A stretch of DNA of 64,000 nt from Selenomonas ruminantium subsp. lactilytica TAM6421 (GCF_000284095.1 NC_017068.1:558001-622000), one strand, 5' to 3'. Shown: positions 6,071-15,478, numbered from the stretch's first letter. Notes: generated by a model from the letters alone, not told the origin. Program-made: numbers and translations.

Positions 6071-7873
6071 ATGAGCAAGTGTAAGATAAAGAATTTCCTG
6101 ATGGTGGGGCTATTGGCCGGTGGTGCTGTTTTGGCGCCGGTGAAGCCGGTGCAGGCGGTGGATGCCTGGTCGGCGGCTGCGCAGGCTTTGGGCGTTTTTG
6201 CAGCCTATAAATCCAGTCTCAGCGGTTTGCTGGCGCTGGGCAATAATGTCAATGCGCAGGTGCAGAGCCGTGTGCAGGACCTGCGGAAGAATGGTCAGGA
6301 TCCTAATGATAATGATGTGGCTGTGGTGGACAGTGTGATGAATCAGCTGGTATCGCAGGGGGATTATGTATTGCGGACGAATTCCCTGCCCTTTGTCTGG
6401 GCGGTGAATAACAGCAAGGATTTCAATGCGGCCTGCTATCCGACGAATTATATCAGCATCAACGGGGCGTTGGTGCGGGGGATGAACCTGGATCCCGATG
6501 AACTGGCTGCTGTACTTGCCCATGAGATGACCCATGGACTGGAGCAGCACAGTGCCAAGAACTATGCCAAGGCCGTGGCGCAGGCCATGGGCATGAGCAT
6601 GATTAATATGGATACGAATTCCATGGACTGGAACAAGCTCAACGGGTTGGTCAATTATTCCATTGCCAAGAATGTCACGCTGCCCACGGAACTGGATGCT
6701 GATGCGGGCGGCTTTTACCTGATGACCAGTGCAGGGTTCAATCCCGGCGGCGGGGCGGCGGCCATGGCCCGCATGGGGTATTATCTGACCTATGAGACGC
6801 AGAATTTCCTGGAGTATCAGGATCCGGATCCCAAGAAACAGGAGCGGGAGGCATACAGTGACCATCCGGAAACACGCCAGCGGGAGGAGAAGCTGGCCCA
6901 GATGATGACGGATTACAGCTGCGGTCATGTGACGGTGGCAAACCGCAAGGAAATCCGGATTGATGGAGAAAAATTGCTGGAAGTGGAATGGACTGGCGAT
7001 GACTACGACAATACGGCAGAGAATGCCTATTATGTGGCCGGGGCCATTGCCAAGGCTTTCCATGATTTTGACACGATTGATGGCTGGAATTTCCGTCGGG
7101 ACAATCATGGCAGCCTGACTTGTCTGGCTGATGTGCGCATCAATCAGAGGCTGCAGGAATTTTTGGCTATGCGGGGCGCTGGAGAAAAGCTCCAGGAAAT
7201 GGTGCAGAAGGCTTATGCCAGTGAGGCGACTTCGGGGGCAAGGAAGAAAATGTGCGCCGCTGAGGCGAAACGGGCGCAGGAATATCAGGAACTGCGGGAA
7301 AATGTTTTGAATGCCGATGCCAAAACCGTGAAAAAGATGCGGCAGAATGCTGATACCTACAATGATTACGGTCAGGGGGACAAGGCGAGATTTCAGATGC
7401 AGCGGGTATTTGCCAGCCGAAAAATTGATGATCTGGCGGAAAGTCAGGCCATCAGCGCCCGGGCCAAGGCTGTGAGCGGTGATTTTGCCGGAGCCTTGCA
7501 GGAAGCGGATGAAGCTGTAGCCACGAATGGCAAGAATATCTATACCTATCTGAACCGGGCGGATATCTACCATATGCAAGGGGACACGGAGAAGGCACTG
7601 GCTGATCTGCAGAAGGCCAAGGATGTGGATCGGAAAAACGTAATTTCCTATCTGCTGGCAGGACAGATTTATGATGAACTGGGCAATGTTGAGAAAGCCA
7701 AGGAGAATTTTGCGGAGATGTATCGCCTGAAGCCGGATTCCTGGCGGCGAATTCCCGTGGACTATCTCAAGGAAATTGCGCCCAAGGAGTACAATAATTT
7801 AATGAAGGAAAAAGCCGAGGCAAAGGCGAAATTTGCAAAGGAGTGGAAAAAGCAGAAAAAAGAAAAAAGTTAA
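6071..7873 (+). CDS. M48-family zinc metalloprotease with C-terminal TPR repeats
   Basis: A 600-residue exported protein. Residues 1-29 are a signal peptide (basic start, hydrophobic core, VQA before VDAW). The M48 peptidase domain has the zinc motif HEMTHGLEQH at about 151-160 and a likely third ligand in LPTELDADAGG near 205. The C-terminal third (about 460-570) contains TPR-like helices (AYLN-type repeats such as YTYLNRADIYHMQGDTEKAL). Such BepA/YfgC-like proteins act in the periplasm or envelope on outer-membrane assembly or protein quality control. The ATG at 6071 was chosen because GAGGTG lies 4-9 nt upstream; a GTG at 6062 is in frame but lies within that ribosome site. A -10-like TACAAT is at 6041-6046 with a poor -35. 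The substrate is unknown. Confidence 0.85.
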   Translation: MSKCKIKNFLMVGLLAGGAVLAPVKPVQAVDAWSAAAQALGVFAAYKSSLSGLLALGNNVNAQVQSRVQDLRKNGQDPNDNDVAVVDSVMNQLVSQGDYVLRTNSLPFVWAVNNSKDFNAACYPTNYISINGALVRGMNLDPDELAAVLAHEMTHGLEQHSAKNYAKAVAQAMGMSMINMDTNSMDWNKLNGLVNYSIAKNVTLPTELDADAGGFYLMTSAGFNPGGGAAAMARMGYYLTYETQNFLEYQDPDPKKQEREAYSDHPETRQREEKLAQMMTDYSCGHVTVANRKEIRIDGEKLLEVEWTGDDYDNTAENAYYVAGAIAKAFHDFDTIDGWNFRRDNHGSLTCLADVRINQRLQEFLAMRGAGEKLQEMVQKAYASEATSGARKKMCAAEAKRAQEYQELRENVLNADAKTVKKMRQNADTYNDYGQGDKARFQMQRVFASRKIDDLAESQAISARAKAVSGDFAGALQEADEAVATNGKNIYTYLNRADIYHMQGDTEKALADLQKAKDVDRKNVISYLLAGQIYDELGNVEKAKENFAEMYRLKPDSWRRIPVDYLKEIAPKEYNNLMKEKAEAKAKFAKEWKKQKKEKS

Positions 7874-7933
7874 AAATCGCCAGAGAAACAGGGCAAAATC
7901 GTAAAAAAATGTAAACTTTTTTCCACCAGACTC

Positions 7934-7962
7934 TTGCAGTAAGTGCACATGCTTGTTAAAAT
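7934..7962 (+). promoter_or_regulatory. Sigma-70-type promoter for the AAA+/Fis regulator operon
   Basis: TTGCAG, a 17-nt spacer, TAAAAT, about 80 nt before the regulator start at 8043. The AT-rich stretch 7874-7930 before it holds no clear terminator. Confidence 0.6.
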
Positions 7963-8042
7963 GTAAGGTACGAAATTTTGTGACCGGAAGTGATGCGGGT
8001 GGTGTGAGCCCGCTATGTAAGGCATATATAGGAGGACAAAAG

Positions 8043-9962
8043 ATGATTAGAGAGCATCGCAGCCGTGCGAAACTCGAAACTTATTACGAAAAATTTGCCC
8101 AGGAAGGTATACTGGACCCGAACGTGCATCCATGGGTGGCAGAATCCTGGCAGGCCAGTGAGAAATTCGGCGTGGGCAAGGAAAAGATGGCCATCAAACA
8201 TCTGATTTCCAAGGAAGAGTTCCATGCCCTGCAGGAAAAGCATGCCGATGCCATTGAATACTTAAGCGACCTTTCCGATGGCATCAAGGAATTTTTCCAG
8301 GAGTATAATCTGAGTCTTCTGCTCATCGATGCCGATTGCACGGTGCTCAAGAGTTATTCCCTGCCCTTTTATCAGATGACGCCGGGGGAGATCGAGGGTG
8401 CCAATGTGGGCATTGATCAGGTGGGCACGTCTTCCATCAGCGTGGCTTTGGAACATAAAGCACCATTCTGGATGTTTGGCCCGGAGATGTGGGTGAAGGA
8501 ATGTCAGCTGGGTGATGCCTGCTCGGCGCCGGTTGTGGTGGCTGGCGAGCTGACTTACATCATCACGCTGGTGTCCATGGAGCAGGTCGCCATGCCGCAG
8601 GATGCCGTGATTTCCCTGCTCTTCACCATGCGCAAGGCGTTGGAACGCCATTTGAGCGAGGCTATCCGCATCAAGGCCGATGAAGCGATCCTCGATGCCA
8701 CGCCCTTTGCGGTCTATCATGTATTGCCCGGCGGTGAAGTGGCTTATGCCAACCGTCTGGGACATACCCGCCTGGAGGGCATTGGGGCCAAGCGTGAAGC
8801 AGGTACCCGCCGCAGCGCCTCCAATCTCAATGATGTGATCATGAACTATCAGCATACGCCCATCTACAAGGGCTTCCGTGGCGTTCCATCCTATAATAAG
8901 GAAGTGACCTGGATCACGCCGGCCAAGACCTACGAGGATATCACCACGGTGGTACCTTTGGAACGGGATGAGGATCAGGCTGTGCAGAGCGTCGTTGTTG
9001 TGTCCATGCCAATTGAAGATCTGCGTACTTTGGTGGCTCATGCCGCTGGTTATACAGCCAAATACAGCCTGGGTTCCATGGTGGGTGAGGGCACGACCTT
9101 TGCCAGCGTGCGCCATAAGGCAGAGCGCACCGCCAAGAACAAGCATCATGTGCTGATCCAGGGTGAGGCTGGTACAGGCAAGCAGCGCATGGCCCATGGC
9201 ATCCATCAGGCCAGCGGCCGGGCTGCTGGGCCCCTCATCACCCTGCGTTGCGGCGATACTACGCCGGAACTGCTGGAGCAGGAGCTCTTTGGCGTGGTGC
9301 TCAATTCCGAAGTCAGTCATCAGGGGCGTCTGGAACTGGCTTCCGGCGGTACATTGTTCCTCGATGAGATCGAAAAGATGCCGAAAAATATTGCCAAACA
9401 GCTGGCAGAAGCACTGCGGACAGGCACGGCCTGCCGGGTGGGAGAGCATGTGCAGCGCAGCATTGATGTGCGCATTATCGCTGCCTGCGACAGTGACCTG
9501 AAGCGTCTGACGGAGCGTGACCTCTTTGACCGTGATCTCTATGAGGCCCTGTCCAAGAGCGTGATCCGCGTGCCGGCCCTGCGCAGCCGCCGGGAAGATA
9601 TCCCGAAGCTGGCCGCCCATATCATCAGCGAACTGGCTGAGCAGCATCAGATGAAGATCAAGAAGATCCTGCCGGAAACGGAAAATGTGCTGAAAAACTA
9701 CGATTGGCCGGGCAATATCAAGCAGCTCCAGAGTGTACTGGAATATGCTTTCTTCAACACGACGGAAGACGTCATCAATCCCCATGACATCAGCCTGATG
9801 GGGGATGTGAAGCCGGATAACAAGTGGAAGGAAGACCGGGAGGTATTTGTCAAGGCCTGGCAGGCAGCGGGCGGCAATGTGAGCAGGCTCGCCAACCTCC
9901 TGAATGTCAGCCGTGTAACCCTCTATCGTTATCTGAAGAAATACGGTCTGGACAAGAAGTAA
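8043..9962 (+). CDS. NtrC/AcoR-type AAA+ regulator with Fis HTH, lacking GAFTGA
   Basis: A 639-residue regulator. The N-terminal 230 residues resemble the sensing region of AcoR/DhaR-like proteins (GAF-like, IDQVGTSSIS region), followed by a PAS-like stretch (about 215-330). The AAA+ domain has Walker A GEAGTGK at about 374 and Walker B GGTLFLDE at about 435. A Fis-type helix-turn-helix closes the protein (AGGNVSRLANLLNVSRVTLYRY). The loop that normally reads GAFTGA, needed to contact sigma-54, is replaced (ELFGVVLNSEVSHQGRLE). It may therefore not activate sigma-54 promoters and could work with sigma-70 or as a repressor, as TyrR-like proteins do. The start at 8043 follows AGGAGG; an upstream in-frame start lies in the leader. 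trmB follows after 26 bp. The ligand is unknown. Confidence 0.83.
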   Translation: MIREHRSRAKLETYYEKFAQEGILDPNVHPWVAESWQASEKFGVGKEKMAIKHLISKEEFHALQEKHADAIEYLSDLSDGIKEFFQEYNLSLLLIDADCTVLKSYSLPFYQMTPGEIEGANVGIDQVGTSSISVALEHKAPFWMFGPEMWVKECQLGDACSAPVVVAGELTYIITLVSMEQVAMPQDAVISLLFTMRKALERHLSEAIRIKADEAILDATPFAVYHVLPGGEVAYANRLGHTRLEGIGAKREAGTRRSASNLNDVIMNYQHTPIYKGFRGVPSYNKEVTWITPAKTYEDITTVVPLERDEDQAVQSVVVVSMPIEDLRTLVAHAAGYTAKYSLGSMVGEGTTFASVRHKAERTAKNKHHVLIQGEAGTGKQRMAHGIHQASGRAAGPLITLRCGDTTPELLEQELFGVVLNSEVSHQGRLELASGGTLFLDEIEKMPKNIAKQLAEALRTGTACRVGEHVQRSIDVRIIAACDSDLKRLTERDLFDRDLYEALSKSVIRVPALRSRREDIPKLAAHIISELAEQHQMKIKKILPETENVLKNYDWPGNIKQLQSVLEYAFFNTTEDVINPHDISLMGDVKPDNKWKEDREVFVKAWQAAGGNVSRLANLLNVSRVTLYRYLKKYGLDKK

Positions 9963-9988
9963 GGTAATAGGAAAGTAAGGAGAATTAG

Positions 9989-10639
9989 ATGCGTTTACGG
10001 AGAAAACCCTGGGTGGATGAAGCCATCCATGAATTCGATGACTTTGTGGTGAGCAAGGATCAGGAAATCGGCGAGGAGCGAAAGGGACAGTGGAGTGAGA
10101 TCTTTGGCCGCAAGGCTCCGCTGCATGTGGAACTGGGTACGGGCAAGGGCGACTTCATCACCCAGCTGGCAGAGCGCAATCCCGACATCAATTATATCGG
10201 CATCGAGGCCCAGCAGGATGTGCTCTATTCCGCAGCCAAGAAAGTGGCGGAAAAGGGGCTCAAGAATGTGCGCCTGCTGGTATTCGATATCAACAATATC
10301 GAGAATATCTTCGGTGAGGGTGAAGTTGACCGCTTCTATGTGAACTTCTGCGATCCCTGGCCGAAGAAGCGTCATGCCAAGCGCCGCCTGACGCATGTGG
10401 GCTTTTTGGAGAAATACCGCCGCCTGCTGAAGAAGCCCGGCGAGCTGCACTTCAAGACGGATAATCGCCCGTTGTTTGATTTTTCGCTGGAACAGTTTGA
10501 AGAAGCCGGGCTGAAGGTGCAGGATGTGTCCTTTGACCTCCATGCGGAAGATCGTCCCGACAATATCATGACGGAGTATGAACGGAAGTTCAGCGGCTTC
10601 GGCGAAAAAATCAACCGCTGCGAGGTAATCTTCGCATAA
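9989..10639 (+). CDS. trmB: tRNA (guanine-N7-)-methyltransferase
   Basis: A 216-residue SAM-dependent methyltransferase that makes m7G46 in tRNA. It shows the family motifs HVELGTGKGDFI (SAM-binding loop, about 46-57), NYIGIEAQQDVLYSA, and FCDPWPKKRHAKRRLT (about 120-135), the TrmB signature. The C-terminal TEYERKFSGFGEKINR is also conserved. Ribosome site TAAGGAG. It sits between the regulator and the SEDS gene with short gaps and is probably cotranscribed. Confidence 0.95.
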   Translation: MRLRRKPWVDEAIHEFDDFVVSKDQEIGEERKGQWSEIFGRKAPLHVELGTGKGDFITQLAERNPDINYIGIEAQQDVLYSAAKKVAEKGLKNVRLLVFDINNIENIFGEGEVDRFYVNFCDPWPKKRHAKRRLTHVGFLEKYRRLLKKPGELHFKTDNRPLFDFSLEQFEEAGLKVQDVSFDLHAEDRPDNIMTEYERKFSGFGEKINRCEVIFA

Positions 10640-10663
10640 GCACCAAAACAAGGAGGCTTTTTT

Positions 10664-11839
10664 GTGCGGATTCGGAAGAAGTTATGGAATAACGATGCCG
10701 AGCCCATTCTCGTCATCATGGTGGTGCTGATGGTCCTGGGGACCATCAATGTCTTTAGTTCCAGCTTCGTGCTGGGCACCACGGACTACAATGATCCGTA
10801 TCATTTCCTGACACGTCATCTGGGCGTTATGATAGGCGGCATCGTATTGTTCTTTTGCTTTCGCCACATCAATTATCGGCGCTGGCAATCCCTGCGCGGC
10901 CTGATGTTCTGGGTTATCCTGGGCACATTCCTGGCGCTGGTGGGGGTGTTGATTCCCTCTATCGGCACAGAAGTAAATGGTGCCCGGCGTTGGCTCTTCG
11001 GTGTACAGCCGGCAGAACTGGCCAAGCTGATAGCCCTGATGCTGGCTTCGTCTACACTGGTGACACGAATAAAAAAGGGCAAGGCTAATTCCTGGGGAAA
11101 TGTCATAAACCCGCAATATGGCCTGATCCTGCTGATGGCCGTTCTGATTGAATTGGAACCGGATATGGGCACGGCGGCCATCGTTTTGGGAGTGCCCGTT
11201 GTCATGGCTGTGGTGGCAGGCATGTCGCCCAAGTATGTGATGGTGGTAATCGGGGCTTTGGCCGCGGTAGTGGTAGTGGCCGTGAATATCCAGCCCTATC
11301 GTATGGCCCGCTTGAAAGTCTGGTTCGATCCCTGGGCTGATGCCCAGGGTATGGGGTATCAGACGGTGCAGTCCCTGTCCACCATCGGTTCCGGCGGTTT
11401 CTGGGGCATGGGTCTGGGGGAAGGCGTCAGCAAGTACGCCTATCTTCCCGAAGCCCATACGGACTTTGCCTTTGCCATTTTCAGTCAGGAACATGGCTAT
11501 ATGGGAAACCTGCTGGTATTCCTGCTGCTGGCGTTGCTGGTGCTCTTCTGTGTGCGCATCGCCAACCGGGCGCCGGATGAATACGGTCAGATCCTGTCCA
11601 TGGGCATCATGGTGCTGATTGCCGGACAGGCTGTGGCCAACATCATGATGGTAGGCGGAATCCTGCCGGTAGTCGGTGTGCCGCTGCCTTTCATCAGCTA
11701 TGGCGGTTCGTCGCTGATGGTCACGATGATGGCCATGGGGATGCTCATGAATGTCTGTGATCACGGGAAAGACCATAAAAAAGATACTTCAGAGGAAAAG
11801 AAGCAGCCGGCAAGGCCTAAGCTGCGTTTGGTGAAATAA
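10664..11839 (+). CDS. FtsW/RodA/SpoVE-family peptidoglycan glycosyltransferase
   Basis: A 391-residue polytopic membrane protein of the SEDS family, which polymerises lipid II into peptidoglycan with a partner class B PBP. It has about ten hydrophobic segments, the conserved GARRWLFGVQPAELAKL stretch, and near the end VGVPLPFISYGGSSLM, the family signature. The GTG start follows AAGGAGG. The sequence looks closer to FtsW (division) than RodA (elongation), but that cannot be settled here. No PBP gene is adjacent. A bidirectional terminator follows. Confidence 0.88.
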   Translation: MRIRKKLWNNDAEPILVIMVVLMVLGTINVFSSSFVLGTTDYNDPYHFLTRHLGVMIGGIVLFFCFRHINYRRWQSLRGLMFWVILGTFLALVGVLIPSIGTEVNGARRWLFGVQPAELAKLIALMLASSTLVTRIKKGKANSWGNVINPQYGLILLMAVLIELEPDMGTAAIVLGVPVVMAVVAGMSPKYVMVVIGALAAVVVVAVNIQPYRMARLKVWFDPWADAQGMGYQTVQSLSTIGSGGFWGMGLGEGVSKYAYLPEAHTDFAFAIFSQEHGYMGNLLVFLLLALLVLFCVRIANRAPDEYGQILSMGIMVLIAGQAVANIMMVGGILPVVGVPLPFISYGGSSLMVTMMAMGMLMNVCDHGKDHKKDTSEEKKQPARPKLRLVK

Positions 11840-11870
11840 AAATAGCCGGAGCATTGCTCCGGCTATTTTT
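11838..11870. terminator. Bidirectional terminator
   Basis: AAAATAGCCGGAGC, ATT, GCTCCGGCTATTTTT: a 14-bp stem with A and T runs between convergent genes. Confidence 0.9.
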
Positions 11871-11874
11871 GACC

Positions 11875-12336
11875 TTATTTCTTTTCTTTGCGTTCTTTGG
11901 CGCGTTTCTTGGCGGCTTCTTCCTTGGCCTTGACTTTGTCGTCAATCTTCTTGGCCTGCTGGTACTTGGCGTAGTCAACGCCCATGCTGGCCAGTTTGTG
12001 CTTGATTGCCATCATGGGGTGGGACAGGAACATGCGTTTCTGGGTGCCGTTCATGATGGTCATGAATTCCTGGGCCTGCTTGGCACCAAAGCACATGGCA
12101 GCGCGATCGCAGCGGTCGCAGATGGGCTTCGTGATGCCGTAGGGGCAGCGGTTCATCTTGGTCATGACCGTGGCGAGCAGGGCCGTGCATTTGGGGCAGA
12201 GTTTGTCGCCTTTCGTATCGTGATGACCATGGCAGTAGATGCCGAAGGTCTTTTTGATGTTTTCCTTTTCTTTGGGAATATTGTTTTTGATCTCTACCGG
12301 CTTACGCTTGGGCAGAAAACGCGAAAAAATGCTCAT
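11875..12336 (-). CDS. YgbA-family protein (nitrous-oxide-stimulated promoter family)
   Basis: A 153-residue cytoplasmic protein rich in paired cysteines: GIYCHGHH, LCPKCTALL, CPYGITKPICDRC, and a conserved HPMMAIKH near residue 110. This Cys/His pattern fits the YgbA_NO family, whose members are induced by nitrosative stress in enterobacteria and are thought to bind metal or an Fe-S cluster. The last 40 residues are Lys/Glu/Ala-rich and probably disordered. It is the only long minus-strand gene of this region and is transcribed alone. The biochemical role is unknown. Confidence 0.78.
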   Translation of the reverse strand: MSIFSRFLPKRKPVEIKNNIPKEKENIKKTFGIYCHGHHDTKGDKLCPKCTALLATVMTKMNRCPYGITKPICDRCDRAAMCFGAKQAQEFMTIMNGTQKRMFLSHPMMAIKHKLASMGVDYAKYQQAKKIDDKVKAKEEAAKKRAKERKEKK

Positions 12337-12427
12337 TTCGTATCACCTTTCGATTATTGGATATATAAATACACCATTCTATTTTAATGGTATTTTAAGA
12401 GAAAAGCAAGGGTGGGGCAATGAAGTC

Positions 12428-12455
12428 TTGACCTATAGCTGTTTTTTAGTATAAT
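12428..12455 (+). promoter_or_regulatory. Sigma-70-type promoter for the 12491-17576 gene string
   Basis: TTGACC, a 16-nt spacer and a perfect TATAAT, about 35 nt upstream of the first gene. Confidence 0.7.
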
Positions 12456-12490
12456 TTAAGATGTAGGATTGTATAATAAGGAATTAGAGG

Positions 12491-12691
12491 GTGAAGAAAA
12501 TAGAATTCATTAAGACTCACAGTAAGCTCATTACGAATATACTGGTTGTACTCTTGGTGGTTGTGGCCATTTTTACCAAGCTGCAGGAGAACGGTATGGA
12601 TGCGTTGTTCAAGCTGACGGATCTGTATATTTTGGCTGGCGGCCTTCTGGGGCTGTTGGTGATTCGTTTCTTCAGCAAGCGTAAAAAGTAA
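12491..12691 (+). CDS. Small membrane protein, unknown function
   Basis: A 66-residue protein with a GTG start and an AGAGG ribosome site. Two hydrophobic stretches are visible: residues 14-30 (ITNILVVLLVVVAIF) and 45-60 (LYILAGGLLGLLVIRFF), with a short polar hairpin between and a basic tail SKRKK. It follows a strong promoter and precedes the DegS-like kinase by 43 bp, so it may be the first gene of that operon. I do not recognise the family. Confidence 0.6.
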   Translation: MKKIEFIKTHSKLITNILVVLLVVVAIFTKLQENGMDALFKLTDLYILAGGLLGLLVIRFFSKRKK

Positions 12692-12734
12692 TTTCTCGTA
12701 GATTCCAAGGTACAGCGGCGTCAAGGAGGCCAAT

Positions 12735-14015
12735 ATGGCAGACCAGCATAGCGGGAGCCTCCCCCCCGAATTGGGCGGGCTGCAGGCACAGTCCCTGAAG
12801 AAAATATTAAGCAATACAATCAGCACCATTGAAAACAATAAATCACAGATATTTGAAATCTACGAGACTGCCCGTTCGGAAGTGGAGAGCAGCCGCAAGC
12901 TGCTGACGGATCTGAAAGAACAGGCCCGGCAGACCATTGAACGGGTGGATGAGCTGGCCAAAAAGGAACAACAGGAAAAACAGAGACTGGTCAAGGTCAG
13001 CAGCAATTTTCAGAACTATTCTGAGGAAAAAGTACGGGAAAGCTATGAAGCCGTAAAGAATGTTCAGGTTTCTCTGGGCGTAGAGCGGGAAAAGGAAGCA
13101 AATCTGCGGGCACAGCGGGATAAGCTGGAAATCCGCCTGCGCAATCTGCAGACCATGCTGGCCCAGGCCGAGCATCTGGCTCTGGCCGTGGGTTCGGTGC
13201 TTTCCTATCTAAGCACCCAGGTCAATGGCGTGATCTGGAAGATCGAGGCGGTACAGAAGGAAAAATTCATTGGGGCGAGGATCATCAAGGCCCAGGAAGA
13301 GGAGCGTTACCGCATTTCCCGGGAAATCCATGATGGCCCGGCACAGGATTTGGCGAATCTGATTTTCCAGGCGTCCATCGCGGAAAAGCTGGTGGATTAT
13401 GATCCGGACGAGGCCAAGCGTACCCTGCAGGAACTGCGGCAGCAGATGCGGGACTGCCTGGGCAGCGTGCGGGAAGTCATCTTCGATATGCGTCCCATGG
13501 CGCTGGATGATTTAGGGCTGGTAGCGGCGCTCAATCAGCTGATTGGCCGCATGGCCTCCCGCGGAATGCTGGCGGTTGATTTTTCCCTGGATGGTACTGT
13601 GTATGAGTTGCCCAAACATGTGGAGATAGCCATTTTCCGCATTGTGCAGGAGGCTCTCAACAATATCAGGAATCATGCGGAAACGGATATGGCTAGGGTA
13701 CGCGTGCTCTTTTCGCCGGTGGCAGTATCGATCCTGATCGAGGATAACGGCAAGGGCTTCGATCCCGAGGCCAAACCGGAAGCGCTGGATGAAGATGGCG
13801 AACCCCTGCCGGAGGAACTGGCCGAGGTTCATCATCATTTTGGGTTGACGGGCATGCGGGAGCGGGCCAAGATCATTGGTGCAGAGCTTTCCATAACTTC
13901 GGCCGTGGGCGAAGGTACCAGGGTGCATTTGCGTGTGCCCAACCGGGAGCCGCAGATGGATACCAAAGATGTAAAGGTGGTTAATACGCCCAATAAGAAG
14001 GGCAGAGGTAAATGA
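12735..14015 (+). CDS. degS: DegS-like sensor histidine kinase
   Basis: A 426-residue soluble histidine kinase. Residues 20-180 are mostly coiled coil, like the DegS sensor region. The HisKA_3 phosphoacceptor motif is ERYRISREIHDGPAQ with His near 198. The ATPase domain has the N box EALNNIRNHA, then EDNGKGFD and GLTGMRERA. There is no membrane segment, as in Bacillus DegS. In Bacillus it phosphorylates DegU, which controls motility and exoenzymes. No response regulator gene is adjacent; instead the gene overlaps the decarboxylase gene by 4 bp. Its partner must be encoded elsewhere. The family call is firm, the exact DegS orthology less so. Confidence 0.85.
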   Translation: MADQHSGSLPPELGGLQAQSLKKILSNTISTIENNKSQIFEIYETARSEVESSRKLLTDLKEQARQTIERVDELAKKEQQEKQRLVKVSSNFQNYSEEKVRESYEAVKNVQVSLGVEREKEANLRAQRDKLEIRLRNLQTMLAQAEHLALAVGSVLSYLSTQVNGVIWKIEAVQKEKFIGARIIKAQEEERYRISREIHDGPAQDLANLIFQASIAEKLVDYDPDEAKRTLQELRQQMRDCLGSVREVIFDMRPMALDDLGLVAALNQLIGRMASRGMLAVDFSLDGTVYELPKHVEIAIFRIVQEALNNIRNHAETDMARVRVLFSPVAVSILIEDNGKGFDPEAKPEALDEDGEPLPEELAEVHHHFGLTGMRERAKIIGAELSITSAVGEGTRVHLRVPNREPQMDTKDVKVVNTPNKKGRGK

Positions 14016-15478
14016 CAGATCTGAAGAATCAATTGCGAGCGCCGGTGGCGGAGGCGATGAAAGCCTACGCGGGAGACGGCGCTCTCGCTTTTCATACACC
14101 GGGGCATAAGCAGGGGCTGGGGGCACATCAGCTCCTGCAGGAACTGATTACCCCGTTGGGGCTGCAGGAGGAAGTTTCCCTGATGGAGGAGCTGGACGAT
14201 CTCCACGAGCCTACCATGTGCATAAAAGAAGCCCAGGAACTTGCGGCAGCGCTCTATGGAGCTGATGCCGCTTATTTCATGATCAACGGCACCAGTGGGG
14301 CCATCCATGCCATGATCATGGGCACACTGCAGCCAGGGGACACGGTGCTGGTGCCCCGCAATGCCCACCGTTCCATGATCGGTGGGCTGATCCTTGCCGG
14401 TGTCAGTCCTGTCTTCATCCAGCCCCGCATTGACGAGAAACTGGGGATTCCCATGGGCCTGCAGTATGAGGATATCGTGGCGGCAGCCGACGCTCATCCC
14501 GAAGCCAAGGCTTTGATTATGGTCTATCCCACCTATTATGGAGTGACCATTGATTTGCGCAAGGTGGCGGATTTTATCCATAGCCGTAATATGCTGCTGT
14601 TGGTGGATGAGGCCCATGGCCCGCATCTGAGATTCAGCGACAGGCTGCCCTTGCAGGCGCTGGATGCTGGAGCGGATATGGCAGCCCAGAGCACCCATAA
14701 GATATTGGGTTCCATGACACAGACTTCTATCCTGCTGGCCAGAACTGGCCGGATCGATTTGGAGCGGGTGCGTTCGGCCGCCAGCCTGTTGCAGTCCACA
14801 AGCCCCAATCAGCTTTTGCTGGCTTCGCTGGATATTGCCCGCCTGCAGATGGCAGAGCAGGGCGAAGAGTTGGTTGGCCGGGCTGCAGAACTGGCCGAGA
14901 AATTGCGGCAGGCGGTAAATAAGATTCCGGGGCTGTGGAGCTTTGGGGCAGATTACCTGCCAGCTGGCGAAAAACTTGATCTGACCAAGGTTACGGTCAG
15001 CGTCCGCAGTTTGGGCATTACCGGTGTGCAGGCAGAATCCATCCTGCGGCATACCTATAAGATACAGTGCGAGCTTTCCGATGCCTATAATCTGCTGTTC
15101 ATCATTTCCTATGCGGATACGGCAAAGCAGGTGGATACGCTGATAAAGGCCCTGCAGGGCTTAGCGGCGCAGTTCACGGATGCGGAGAAATTGATCTTGC
15201 CGGTGGAAGTGCCGCCGGTACCGGAGCGGGGCATCAGTCCGCGGGAGGCGTTCTTTGCCGGCCGGGAGACAGTGGATTTTGAGGAGGCTGCCGGTTATGT
15301 GGCGGCTGAGCAAATCATGTTCTATCCGCCGGGGATTCCCATTCTGGCACCGGGAGACAGGATTGATTCCGAGGCCCTTTATTATATCCGTACCATGCAG
15401 AGGCTGGGACTCAAGGTGGTAGGCCCGGCTGACACTTCGTTGGAAACCATGCAAGTTGTGAGGGAGAATCATCGATGA
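14012..15478 (+). CDS. Orn/Lys/Arg decarboxylase, group III-fold, YaaO-like (PLP)
   Basis: A 488-residue PLP-dependent decarboxylase of the aminotransferase fold. It begins with the typical FHTPGHKQG motif (about 29-37), has NGTSGAIHAMI, LLLVDEAHGPH and the PLP lysine in AQSTHKILG (about 229). The C-terminal domain has AAEQIMFYPPGIPILAPG. The substrate (arginine, lysine or ornithine) cannot be told from sequence. As in Bacillus (yaaO-tmk), thymidylate kinase follows immediately, here with a 4-bp overlap. Its role is probably polyamine synthesis. Confidence 0.9.
   Translation: MTDLKNQLRAPVAEAMKAYAGDGALAFHTPGHKQGLGAHQLLQELITPLGLQEEVSLMEELDDLHEPTMCIKEAQELAAALYGADAAYFMINGTSGAIHAMIMGTLQPGDTVLVPRNAHRSMIGGLILAGVSPVFIQPRIDEKLGIPMGLQYEDIVAAADAHPEAKALIMVYPTYYGVTIDLRKVADFIHSRNMLLLVDEAHGPHLRFSDRLPLQALDAGADMAAQSTHKILGSMTQTSILLARTGRIDLERVRSAASLLQSTSPNQLLLASLDIARLQMAEQGEELVGRAAELAEKLRQAVNKIPGLWSFGADYLPAGEKLDLTKVTVSVRSLGITGVQAESILRHTYKIQCELSDAYNLLFIISYADTAKQVDTLIKALQGLAAQFTDAEKLILPVEVPPVPERGISPREAFFAGRETVDFEEAAGYVAAEQIMFYPPGIPILAPGDRIDSEALYYIRTMQRLGLKVVGPADTSLETMQVVRENHR

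Noticed and set aside
11854-12387. A 177-codon plus-strand frame rich in Phe/Leu/Gly
   Set aside because: It is the shadow of the Cys-rich YgbA-type gene on the minus strand and overlaps a terminator.
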